From contig OZ034966.1 in the NCBI GenBank assembly GCA_964030785.1, positions 6,987,152 to 7,051,151 of the forward strand: a stretch of DNA of 64,000 nucleotides. Reading direction: 5' to 3'. Positions 44,706 through 52,518 of this stretch are shown here, in pieces. Both the position numbers and the translations under genes were made by a program. The notes under the pieces were generated by a model that did no database searches, was not told the origin of the DNA, and saw only the letters and a program-made list of their open reading frames with translations. The stretch is from Siderastrea siderea (lineage: Eukaryota; Cnidaria; Anthozoa; Scleractinia; Rhizangiidae). Positions within the stretch are counted from its first letter, which is position 1. Each line of letters opens with the position of its first letter.

Positions 44706-44709
44706 CTCC

Positions 44710-45432
44710 TCACGAGGAATATCGGGACGAAGTGCTTTGCACGCTGGGACGTCCTCCCTGTTTATAGCTGGTCACGATGCTCTTGGTCATGGTGACATTG
44801 GCAATTTCCCGTCCTTGAGCCAATTGTTCTTGATCTTGTAACAGCATGCGTAAGCGACGTTGTAAATCCGCTTGGTTCAAGGTTCTAGGAGGGGGTGTTC
44901 CTCGGGGTGTGCCTTGTTGTGAGGGTCTGGGTGGGGTCCAAGGCAACGAGGGAGAGGGTTGAGGGCGTCGTCGTCGTCCTCGTCTTCGTCCGGGTCGGCC
45001 ACGGGGAGTACTACGTCGTCCTCCACTTCCATCACTACCACCACTTCCACCCCCTCCACCAGCGCCGGCGGCTGCCAACAATCGCGCGCTCCCCCAACTG
45101 GGAGGGGATCGAGCTCCTGACGACGATAAACGAGGACTCCCGCGATGGGGCGTGCGCGCTCCTGTGGAAGGCGTTCGGGACGCTTGACTCCCTACCCCGG
45201 CGGGGGACACGGCCCCGAAAGCGCTGGGGGATGGGAGAGCTTCCAAATACGCTGTGAGATCATCGACGCCCATTTGCTCCATGGCTTGGTCGATCAACGA
45301 CTGGTCCCCCGTATCCAAAATTTCTTGCACGGTGCCTGGCGACACTTGGTTGGTGGTGGTCGTGCCTACCCCTGCAGGGGACACGGTATCGTAAGCTTGC
45401 GGAGGACGTCGGGATGCATCATCATCTGCCAT
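44710..45432 (-). CDS. Ser/Pro/Gly/Arg-rich viral protein, 240 aa
   Basis: The frame is intact. An acidic N-terminal part with a helix (LIDQAMEQMGVDDLTAYLE, about residues 45-64) leads to a long low-complexity centre with AAAGAGGGGGSGG and RGRPGRRRGRRRR. The C-terminal block LQRRLRMLLQDQEQLAQG is followed by ANVTMTKSIVTSYKQGG. The last block resembles a C-terminal motif I recall from invertebrate Polinton proteins. It overlaps the end of the 116-aa gene by 67 bp. Function is unknown. Repeat-like SPAGVG occurs twice (residues 18 and 75). Confidence 0.55.
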   Translation of the reverse strand: MADDDASRRPPQAYDTVSPAGVGTTTTNQVSPGTVQEILDTGDQSLIDQAMEQMGVDDLTAYLEALPSPSAFGAVSPAGVGSQASRTPSTGARTPHRGSPRLSSSGARSPPSWGSARLLAAAGAGGGGGSGGSDGSGGRRSTPRGRPGRRRGRRRRPQPSPSLPWTPPRPSQQGTPRGTPPPRTLNQADLQRRLRMLLQDQEQLAQGREIANVTMTKSIVTSYKQGGRPSVQSTSSRYSS

Positions 45433-45716
45433 GCTCGCTCTTCTAAGGTCCCCACCAGTTCACGAAAATACGTTTCGTTGTAACGAGCGATGAAACGATC
45501 AATGGATGAACCTCGTCGGGTTCGAATCAAATTATATACCTCTCGCATGGTCTGGTAATCCATGTCGTCCAAACGCATGCGATGCAAATAATCGCCCACG
45601 ATTTTTTCCCAACAAATCCAAAACAAGGAGGGAGGCAATCCCTGTAACCTTCGACTCGGGCCTCGTCGTTTGCTGGGTATCTCCCAACCAATCGAAAAAC
45701 AAAGCGGAGTGGACAT
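45366..45716 (-). CDS. Unknown viral protein, 116 aa
   Basis: The ATG at 45,716 lies 4 bp past the ATPase stop. It has no TM segment or known motif. The middle is LPPSLFWICWEKIVGDYLHRM and a helical, charged C-terminus includes DRFIARYNETYFRELVGTLE. It overlaps the 240-aa gene at its 3' end. The position between the packaging ATPase and the 240-aa gene argues for a real gene, and the composition supports a small globular protein. An AT-rich TATA-like word lies within it at 45,531-45,538. Confidence 0.5.
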   Translation of the reverse strand: MSTPLCFSIGWEIPSKRRGPSRRLQGLPPSLFWICWEKIVGDYLHRMRLDDMDYQTMREVYNLIRTRRGSSIDRFIARYNETYFRELVGTLEERAWQMMMHPDVLRKLTIPCPLQG

Positions 45717-45719
45717 TTT

Positions 45720-46391
45720 CTAGCTCCAATCGCTGCTGCGACGCTTTTGATACGTGCGCGTCCATCCTTCATCTTTTAACACATGGCTCAATAACCGTTG
45801 TTGATCGGAGGACGCCGGGTGTAAATCCAAGACCAAATACCCATAAGGTCGGGTGGTGGCCTGATGAAAGGTCTCCAAACTGTCTTTCCACGTGGTAGGA
45901 AACGATTGAAGCAATACGTTGCGCACCCCCAACTGATCCCGCGGGTTCTTGAAAGCCACAATGTAATGAGCATTGCGGGAAATGCTTTTGGCATATTTGC
46001 CCACGGGAAACATGTCTTGGCACAAGTAAATCACCATCACGTTTTGATGATGCGAATGTTTGGTGAATAAATCCAACACGCGTTTATCGTGACTCCCTTC
46101 GTCCATCAAATCATCCAAGACCATGACGCCTTTACCCCCTGGAGGAAACTATTGCACCAAGGCTTGATGATCGGGAATCCCTTCGTGAAACACCACGCCA
46201 CGATCTTGCATGGGTTGAAATCGGTCTTGCCACGCGCCATAACTATAATGCACTCGGATCGGCGGGGTTTCAAACAAGTCCTTGTTTTCTAACAAGAATT
46301 TTTCCGTAAACACGGTTTTGCCACATCCCGAAGGACCCACCACCAAAACACTGGAAGGGGTGTGAAAGCGAAACGGTTTGCCCGTTTGCAT
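45720..46391 (-). pseudogene. FtsK/HerA-type packaging ATPase with a premature TAG
   Basis: The protein starts at 46,391. It has Walker A VGPSGCGKT at residues 18-26, then after the break Walker B VMVLDDLMDEG, and downstream a FKNPRDQLGVRNVLLQSF segment typical of the Polinton genome-packaging ATPase. TAG at 46,149-46,151 (codon 81) lies between the Walker motifs. The frame is the same on both sides, so one point change explains it. The family pumps viral DNA into the capsid. The neighbouring protease gene lies immediately upstream. Length without the stop would be 223 aa, normal for the family. Confidence 0.85.
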
Positions 46392-46432
46392 GACCGCCAG
46401 ACAAAAAATGACACACTTTGATGTTCCACCTT

Positions 46433-46438
46433 TTTATT
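46433..46438 (-). terminator. AATAAA polyadenylation signal
   Basis: On the minus strand AATAAA overlaps the protease stop codon (46,437-46,439). It may end the capsid-protease transcript. Confidence 0.4.
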
Positions 46439-46976
46439 AACAACAACGTTGATGATAGGGGGTACAACACACTTTGTGCCACATCGTCTCTTGACCTACA
46501 ATCAACTGTTTGATTCTTTGACCCACTTTATGGTCATTGCTTACATAATCGACATCGGAAAAGTCATTTAAAAAGTCTTGCAACGTGCGTCCACGGGCTT
46601 TGGCTTTCAAGTACAACAACGCGTAATCGCCACAACTCTTGCTATGGATGGCTTGCAGGGACTTGCCATTGGTCACCACATATTTCCAATGGGTCACGAT
46701 CCACTCTCTCAACGGGGTGGCTTGCTCGTACCTTTCCAACGGCAACGCATAACTGTCCAGGACTTCGCACACGTTTCGATCGGTCCACAAGGCTAACCAA
46801 TGTTGACCAGGTCGATCGTGAGGATCCGTGTTCACAATGTACCCCTTGGGTGTTTTCTTGGTGGGTGTCTTGGGTAAACGATCACAGGCCACGGTCCCGT
46901 AAAAATAAGGTTTCAATTGAGGATCATCTCGTGCTAAATAATCCAACTGCACATTATTCAAAGCGACTTGTTCCAT
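46437..46976 (-). CDS. Adenovirus-type cysteine protease (adenain-like)
   Basis: The ATG at 46,976, just past the capsid gene stop, gives 179 aa. A longer reading from 47,054 would run into the capsid gene. Catalytic residues are clear: His59 in GQHWLAL, Asp74 (or Glu71) in CEVLDSYALP, Gln108 in SLQAI and Cys115 in KSCGDYALLYL. Their spacing is close to adenovirus protease (His, Glu, Gln, Cys). It is a Ulp1-fold maturation protease that cleaves minor capsid and core precursors. The [Q/M]xGG motifs in neighbouring small proteins are likely targets. No lesion is seen. Confidence 0.9.
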   Translation of the reverse strand: MEQVALNNVQLDYLARDDPQLKPYFYGTVACDRLPKTPTKKTPKGYIVNTDPHDRPGQHWLALWTDRNVCEVLDSYALPLERYEQATPLREWIVTHWKYVVTNGKSLQAIHSKSCGDYALLYLKAKARGRTLQDFLNDFSDVDYVSNDHKVGQRIKQLIVGQETMWHKVCCTPYHQRCC

Positions 46977-46983
46977 CTTTTCT

Positions 46984-48372
46984 TTAATGCCGGTAAATGT
47001 CGTACAACACGGCTCCGTTCGAGTCAATCTCCAGCAAGTTCTCAAATTCTCCATACACGAGCACGGTTATATTGGTATTGGGAGCAGCTCCAAATTCCAA
47101 GCTGAGTTGTAAGTCGCCCGTTTGTTTGGGGTTGAGTCTTTGACTGTCAGCACATCCATTGGCTACATTGTCAAACATGAACAAGGTACAATTTTTATCT
47201 TCACCCCAATCTCCCAGTTCCACCATATTGCCTTTCTTTTTACACCAAGCCCCACTGGCTTGCAGAAAACGAAAGTACCTTAGATTATCTCGGGCGGCAG
47301 TGTTGTGCACCAGCTGGAGGGTTTCGTAAGGGTATTCTTCTCCTCTCACAATCTGTCGAATGGAACTCAGTCCAAATTTCTGGAAGCAGAAGGGATCTCG
47401 GGTCACATCTCCATTGAAGGCTCGACTGTCCACCAGGGCTACAATCAAACGGTCGGGCACTCTGTTTTGAAACAGGTTGGGTATGACAAAGCGAGTCAGG
47501 TTGCCTTGCATGCTGAAGGTGCGGATTTCACTGCGGACGGTGGGGTAGGTAGCCAATTCTTTCCCATTGTGTCTTTGGGCAGACAAATCCCTGTACACGG
47601 TTTCATTCAAACGGAGTTGACACAGATGAAAACGCAGTTTCACATCTCCTTCCACCAATCGTCCGGCCAGAGCCACTCCATTCAAAAACAGGTTAGGGCT
47701 GTTGAAATGAAATTTCATCTTGATTTCCACTCCGGGCACCAACAGTTTGCCCATGTGAAACACTTCCAAGTGAGGGGTAAACACCAGACTGTGGGTGACT
47801 CCTGCAGCATACTTGCGGGTTTCTGCTACGGAGGCAGCCAAGGCAGCTTTGTGATTGGCACTGAGATCACGCCAATGTTGATGAGGTGTGGTACTGTTGG
47901 TATTGTTCGCTGTCCATTGGGGTGGGAAATCCACTTGATTGAACCAACCTTGAGGTCCCAACACCGTCTTGCCATCTTCTCGGTCAAAATTCAGCAAGTT
48001 TTCTAGGTAAGCCTTGTAATGATAGGTGTCTGATTGGGGACTGATCAACGTCCCATTCAGTTGCAAGTCAATTTGTTTGATGATGGATTGCGCCAAATTG
48101 TTGACGGGCCACAGTTTCTCATTGGCCACCAGGTCATCGTTCGTACTCTTTTTCAACCTCAATCCCATGGTAAAGTAACTGCATCCCAAATCCACATAAT
48201 CGTCCAAAGCCGGAATAATGAATTCCATGGGATTGATGCCCGTGGTGGTGGGTTGAATGGTGACCATGCGATACGCATTGATGCTAATGTCTGTGGGAGG
48301 CACCTTGAAAACTCGCAAAGCCGGGTTAATGGTCCCTTCGGAACGCGCGTGAGCTGGTGCGGCTTCTGCCAT
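46984..48372 (-). CDS. Major capsid protein (hexon-like, double jelly roll)
   Basis: The 462-aa frame is intact. It begins with SINAYRMVTIQPTTTGINP and IIPALDDYVDLGCSYFTMGL, patterns of the Polinton/adintovirus major capsid family. Animal genome annotations often call these uncharacterised protein F54H12.2-like. The middle contains FHMGKLLVPGVEIKMKFHFN and the C-terminus NITVLVYGEFENLLEID. Family members have a double jelly-roll fold and form the trimeric capsomers. A TATA box lies about 61 bp upstream, and the protease gene starts 7 bp after its stop. It is the best-preserved large gene of the element. Confidence 0.9.
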   Translation of the reverse strand: MAEAAPAHARSEGTINPALRVFKVPPTDISINAYRMVTIQPTTTGINPMEFIIPALDDYVDLGCSYFTMGLRLKKSTNDDLVANEKLWPVNNLAQSIIKQIDLQLNGTLISPQSDTYHYKAYLENLLNFDREDGKTVLGPQGWFNQVDFPPQWTANNTNSTTPHQHWRDLSANHKAALAASVAETRKYAAGVTHSLVFTPHLEVFHMGKLLVPGVEIKMKFHFNSPNLFLNGVALAGRLVEGDVKLRFHLCQLRLNETVYRDLSAQRHNGKELATYPTVRSEIRTFSMQGNLTRFVIPNLFQNRVPDRLIVALVDSRAFNGDVTRDPFCFQKFGLSSIRQIVRGEEYPYETLQLVHNTAARDNLRYFRFLQASGAWCKKKGNMVELGDWGEDKNCTLFMFDNVANGCADSQRLNPKQTGDLQLSLEFGAAPNTNITVLVYGEFENLLEIDSNGAVLYDIYRH

Positions 48373-48383
48373 GTTTGCCCCCT

Positions 48384-48620
48384 TTAACGTCGTCTTCTTG
48401 GTCTAGTGGTAGAACCACCCCGTCGTGTTGGGTTTTTATACCGTCGTCGCCGTGCCAACCGTTGCGCCAAATCCAACCCGGGAATTCTCATGACACTTGG
48501 ACTCAACCATCCTCCACGTTGTCGTCGTCTCATGAGTTTCCAAAACGGAAACAGACCCCCACGTTGAGGTAAACCACGATCACTGCGAATACGTCGAGGT
48601 CGCGAATGTACTGGATCCAT
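48384..48620 (-). CDS. Small basic protein, 78 aa, with two QRGG sites
   Basis: The ATG at 48,620 gives an arginine-rich protein with two copies of QRGG plus a hydrophobic patch: PQRGG|LFPFW at residues 18-27 and RQRGG|WLSP at 33-41. A strongly basic tail follows (RRRRYKNPTRRGG, RPRRRR). This plan suggests a precursor of a DNA-binding core protein cut by the viral protease. The capsid TATA box lies inside it, and its stop is 11 bp before the capsid start. Confidence 0.65.
   Translation of the reverse strand: MDPVHSRPRRIRSDRGLPQRGGLFPFWKLMRRRQRGGWLSPSVMRIPGLDLAQRLARRRRYKNPTRRGGSTTRPRRRR
48433..48440 (-). promoter_or_regulatory. TATA box of the capsid gene
   Basis: TATAAAAA on the minus strand is about 61 bp upstream of the capsid ATG at 48,372. 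Confidence 0.55.
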
Positions 48621-48624
48621 TTTT

Positions 48625-48981
48625 TTAGACACCAAAAATATCACGGGCTCTTTTGACTTGCTTGGGAAACAAGGCACTGGCCACGCGCACGGCTTTTTTC
48701 ACGTTCTTATTGCCCAAGGCTTTCTTGGCGCGTTTGGTGATTTCCTTTTTGATGACTTGTTCGGCTTTTCGTTTGACACCACGTGTTAACCCCGTTTCGC
48801 ATCCACTCAAGATATTGCTAGGCAGTTTCAATGGATTACGGGTCCTTTTAAGGCCTTGGACACCGCCACGCATGATATCCATCACGACACCTTCCCCATC
48901 TTGATCATACCATTCATCCGTACGAAATCGCGTCAAACTCCCCCCTCGCATGTTTTCTTCTTCCTCTTCACGCGTCACCAA
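48625..48981 (-). CDS. Minor capsid/core-type protein with two MRGG sites, up to 118 aa
   Basis: The frame opens at a TTG at 48,981, and the first ATG is at 48,951, so either the start codon was lost or translation begins inside. A TATA-like box sits at 49,012-49,018. NMRGG|S (residues 10-15) and IMRGG|V (36-41) are exact matches to the adenovirus-protease consensus (M/I/L)xGG-x. Downstream are a CETGLTRGVKRKAEQVIKKEI helix and a basic KKALGNKNVKKAVRV region, and the protein ends KRARDIFGV. The C-terminal pattern resembles a conserved Polinton minor protein. By analogy with adenovirus pVI or pVII it would be processed on virion maturation. Confidence 0.65.
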   Translation of the reverse strand: MVTREEEEENMRGGSLTRFRTDEWYDQDGEGVVMDIMRGGVQGLKRTRNPLKLPSNILSGCETGLTRGVKRKAEQVIKKEITKRAKKALGNKNVKKAVRVASALFPKQVKRARDIFGV

Positions 48982-49011
48982 TGATCACTTTTTTTTCACT
49001 GGACTCGTCTC

Positions 49012-49018
49012 TTTTATA
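49012..49018 (-). promoter_or_regulatory. TATA box
   Basis: TATAAAA on the minus strand lies about 31 bp upstream of the 118-aa frame. Confidence 0.5.
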
Positions 49019-49030
49019 CCGTGGCACCTT

Positions 49031-49234
49031 TCATCTTCTTTTTTTCCGAGTGGCAGCTTCCAAACCTTTTTTGGCTCCGTAACTAGCGGCACCGCCCACC
49101 GCTCCCAAAGCAGCGGCTTTACCAGCAGCCACCAAGGCTGGAATGAGAGCTGCTAGAGGAAATAGACCTCCTCTTTGACGTCTCTTTCTTCTTCTTTGTA
49201 CACCTCTCTTTCTACGCGCTCTTTTCTTCGGCAT
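49031..49234 (-). CDS. Small basic core-type protein, 67 aa, with QRGG site
   Basis: The ATG at 49,234 begins a leader of Lys/Arg (residues 3-19). RQRGG|LFP follows at 19-26, then a long Ala/Gly/Leu hydrophobic segment (LAALIPALVAAGKAAALGAVGG) and a basic tail. The plan is the same as the 60-aa protein at 43,715-43,897. It resembles adenovirus mu/pX and pVI-like precursors in which the leader is cut off at GG. It lies between the 118-aa gene and the first penton-like gene. No lesion is seen. Confidence 0.7.
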   Translation of the reverse strand: MPKKRARRKRGVQRRRKRRQRGGLFPLAALIPALVAAGKAAALGAVGGAASYGAKKGLEAATRKKRR

Positions 49235-49249
49235 GTTGTTTTCACTGAC

Positions 49250-50318
49250 AGTCACTTTCAAGTCACTTTTCTTTTTATGTCTTTTTGAAGTGCAACGTGA
49301 CAATGGTGTTGTCTTCGCCAAACTTGACCAAGTCTCCCCCGGTTCCAAACGTTTCGGCCACTTGAATTTGAATGATTTCAATCACTTCGTTGCGAAGAGA
49401 CATGTATTGAATGTGCAACGGTTCAAAGTACATGGTGCCTCGTCATTCCCGCTTGTACTTGATTTCTCGCAACAAATCGGTCATGCGATTCCCCACAATA
49501 CTGCTGCCGGCCACGTCTGAGTACACGTGCAGAGATCGTGTGGGTTCTCCCACCACCGAACAAAACGCTACATTCAAGTTGGTAAAACGCCAACTACAAC
49601 TCATACTCAATTGTAAATAATCCGGTAAAAAAGAACGAACCGTCCAAAAGACCGGATTGCTGTGTTCGTCGTTCAAATCGTTCCAATCGCGGTTCTTTGT
49701 CATGCTGGGTATTTGATCTCCTATGAATTCTTGCTGTAAGTTAGGACCCAAAACCAAACCACTGTCGATTTTACGTAATCATCCCATCTTGAGCGCTAAC
49801 TTGGTGTAGATGACGATGGAAGGTGTGTCGTTGCCACAATGACAGACATTCGTGTTGTCGATGATCAGATCGTCCCCTTCCCAACGAAACTTGACGTAGG
49901 TGTGTTTCCCCTGCTCATTGGTAAAACGTCCTCCTTGCATCGCCGTTTCCTTGCGTCGTTGTTCCAAGTGGGCAATGGTGGCTTTCATGAAACTCACACC
50001 ATCCACCACCCAATCCAAATCTTTGATGTCATCGATGAGGGTTTGAGTCGTGCCTATTCGCGTTTGCATTTCCCCATCTGTTCCACCCGGTTTGGGGAAG
50101 GTTTGGTCCCAAGACGTCGACACGATGTACCCCTTTTTCTTCACCAACTCGTACAAATTCACACGGGTATCCGGTAAGGAAATGGCACTCAAACCTACTT
50201 GCCATTGACCACCCGGTAAACGTAACGGATTCGGTAAACGAATCCTGAACCAGTTGGCTTGATTGTTAGGAAATTCTTTTCGGTTGGCATGACTGGGTAA
50301 CGTCACGTAGAACGACAT
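49250..50318 (-). pseudogene. Penton-like minor capsid protein, copy 1
   Basis: It starts at 50,318 (MSFYVTLPSHANRKEFP), runs through GQWQVGLSAISLPDT and ends with a SLHVYSDVAGSSIVGNRM block and a basic-hydrophobic C-terminus before 49,250. The family forms the vertex capsomers in Polintons and related viruses. TGA at 49,779-49,781 follows KMG. The tandem paralogue has TGG at the same place, so it is a G-to-A nonsense change. A second in-frame TGA lies at 49,443-49,445. The rest of the frame is uninterrupted. About 50 codons of the C-terminal region lie downstream of the second stop. A TTTAAA word at 50,352-50,358 may serve as its TATA. Confidence 0.8.
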
Positions 50319-50339
50319 CCTGTCTTTTCTGTTTCTTTC

Positions 50340-51371
50340 ACACCACCTTCCTTTTAAAGTGGAGGGTTAGGATGGTATGCCCTTCGCCAAATTGAACCAG
50401 ATCCCCATTGAGTTCGGCCATCTGGGTTTCCACCATTTCCACCACTTCATTTCGCACTGGTACATATTGAATGTGTAGGGTTCAAAGTGGGTGGTGTTTT
50501 GAGGGTGGTACTTGATTTCTCGCAAGAGATCCGTGATGCGATTGCCCACCATGCTGCTGGTTCCCACATCGCAATACACGTGCAAGGGACGGGTGGGGGC
50601 AAATTCCGTGGTGGGACGAAACGTTTCGTTCAATTGGACAAAACGCCAGTTAAACGTCATGCTCAATACCAAATACCCCCCATCCACTTTCCAAAACGTG
50701 GGTTAATTGGCGGCATCCGGCACATCCGTCAGGGTGGGAATGGTATCGTTGTGAAATTCGGGGATCAAGTTCGGTCCCAGTCGAAATGTACCCGTGGACA
50801 CTTCTTGGATCCACCCCATTTTCAAGGTCAAGGTTTGACCTCATAACACACGGGCCACTTGTGTTTGGTAATCCACACGGAAGGTGTTCAATAACAAATC
50901 GCCTCGGGAGGTCCATTCAAAGGTGGGGTACAACTTGACACCATTGTATTCGGCCCATTTGTTTTTGGTTTGGGTTGGACGAGCTCGTTCTTGCTCGTAG
51001 CGACGCACCAGTTTTTCAAAAAATTGAGATCCACTGGACGACGACCAACTCTCTTTCATGTCTTGACCCAATAGCTTGAGTTCGCGACGTTGAGGCCGCC
51101 AACGATTATTGCCTTGGTCATCTTGGTCATACACTCGTTCGTGCCATCGCACGTAAAACAGGGGATCCTTTTCGTTGACAAAAGCTTCCGCTACTGCCGG
51201 AATGGTGGGTAACGACAAACTGACCATTCCCACTTGCCAACCTCGTCCCACAAATCGAATGGGTTTGGGCAAACGGTTTTTAAAATGATGGGCCCGGTTC
51301 TGAGGAAACTCGCGGGTACTGGCGTGACTCATCAACGTCACGTAAAACGAGGTGCTGGGTACCAATGTCAT
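50340..51371 (-). pseudogene. Penton-like minor capsid protein, copy 2
   Basis: The ATG at 51,371 overlaps the integrase stop as ATGA. SFYVTLMSHASTREFPQ and GWQVGMVSLSLPTIP match copy 1 closely, and so does the C-terminal LHVYCDVGTSSMVGNRI block. The centre is diverged. Lesions are TGA at 50,841-50,843, TAA at 50,703-50,705 and a one-base frameshift near 50,465, just after the FEP residues of the C-terminal domain. Two adjacent copies arose by tandem duplication. Divergence outside the jelly-roll edges suggests they were different vertex proteins, or that one took another role, before decay. Confidence 0.8.
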
Positions 51372-52298
51372 GTTTCCTTCTTCTTCTTGGGCGGTTGGAG
51401 GGAGGTCACGTCTTGACTGGCAATCCAACTGTTGTATTTGTCAGGCCACCCTTTCCACTTGACCAACAACCGGTGTTTTTGACGCTTAAGTACCTTTTCG
51501 ATACGAAACAACGCCTGGTCGGACACGTGCACTTTTTGTAAATCCACGTCGTAAAAGGTGCCTTGGACTGGCGTGTCATCCCACTCGCGAATCTTATAGG
51601 TGGGTACAGGACCCGGCGTGACGCGACGCACGACAAACACTTCTTCGGTCCAACCGGGTAAATACCCTTTTTCAAACCTACGATGAATCTTGTTGAGACG
51701 TTGAGATGTTGGCAGCTGTAAAATAGCTGTACAATCGTTCTTTCAACGTCCGGTTAAACTGTTCCACCACACTCACTTTAGCATCCTCGTCGGTGGAAAA
51801 ATGATGGATCCCCTGATCCTTGAGCCAACGTTGAAACGTACTGTTGTAAAATTCCGTCCCTCGATCCGTTTGCAAACGGTTGGGTCGACGTCCTTGTTTC
51901 AAAATCTTGTGAAAGGCTTGGACCAAAGCCACCCCGGTTTTGGTTTTCAAGGGTTGCACCCACGCGTACTTGGACAGGACATCCAACACGGTTAGTAAAT
52001 AACGAATGCCTCGATTACACTTGGCTAAGGGTTGCACTTCCACCAAATCTGCCACCCATTGATCATCTAATCCCCCCACGATCACGGGCAGCGTGGGAAA
52101 ACGACGACGTCGAGGTTTATGCGAGGTATAAGCCAAATCCCGTCCCAAGACGCGTTGTGCTTTTTTCAAAGGAATGTGATACGCCCGAGCAAACCGTTGC
52201 ACTCCCCCTAAACTGCCTGGGGCTCTAGGATCGTGGTAACGGGCCAGCCACTGTTGTGAGACATCTAGCTTTTTTCGTTGGGTCTTTCGAGGTGCCAT
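51368..52298 (-). pseudogene. Chromodomain integrase with internal deletion
   Basis: The ATG at 52,298 starts MAPRKTQRKK, followed by an N-terminal helix-turn-helix-like part. The retroviral-type (rve) core is identified by Asp84 (WVADLVEVQ), Asp145 (QTDRGTEFYN) and Glu179 (VVEQFNRTLKERLY), so the catalytic triad is complete. Near 51,678 the frame shifts and the segment that normally joins the core to the C-terminus is missing. The C-terminal part (51,640-51,368) carries the chromodomain-like FRIEKVLKRQKHRLLVKWKGW. The enzyme inserts the element into chromosomes, and the chromodomain would direct it to methylated histones. The family is the F54H12.3-like integrase of Polintons. Confidence 0.85.
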
Positions 52299-52504
52299 AC
52301 CTTCTGACACTCATCCCATAAGGTCTGTATGGTAGGGACCGTATGCGGGTGCACCTTTTGAATGGTTCGATACCATCGCCAGGCACTCGGATGGGGTTTC
52401 AACCACAAGACAAACACCACCCATCGATACAGGTTGATGTCCACGTGGGTGTTTTCAAAGACTTTGAGAGGATGTGTGTCCTCGGGACATGTAGGAATGG
52501 GCAC
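52265..52504 (-). CDS. Unknown 79-aa ORF at the right edge
   Basis: The frame runs from the ATG at 52,504 to 52,265 and overlaps the integrase start by 34 bp in another frame. It is rich in His/Trp/Pro (WVVFVLWLKPHPSAWRWYR). No family is recognised. It could be a truncated gene cut by the satellite boundary about 15 bp upstream, since the element's right end is missing. There is no TATA box upstream within the element. Confidence 0.4.
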   Translation of the reverse strand: MPIPTCPEDTHPLKVFENTHVDINLYRWVVFVLWLKPHPSAWRWYRTIQKVHPHTVPTIQTLWDECQKVWHLERPNEKS

Positions 52505-52518
52505 TTTCTCTCCTTCTT

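Larger units (their letters stand above)
38344..52518 (-). mobile_element. Polinton/adintovirus-like endogenous viral element
   Basis: The gene set is diagnostic: protein-primed type B polymerase, chromodomain integrase, FtsK/HerA-type packaging ATPase, adenovirus-type protease, major capsid protein of the F54H12.2-like group, and penton-like proteins. Small basic core-type proteins and a PLA2-domain protein are also present. All genes run on the minus strand except two at 40,978-42,060. Order and close spacing, with stops and starts overlapping, are typical. At least six genes carry lesions, so the element is a relic. No terminal inverted repeat was identified. The right side meets a satellite at about 52,518 and the left limit lies somewhere between about 36,700 and 38,344. 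Confidence 0.9.

Noticed and set aside
47305..48387. Plus-strand frames of 117-233 codons under the capsid gene
   Set aside because: They are shadows of the intact minus-strand capsid gene.
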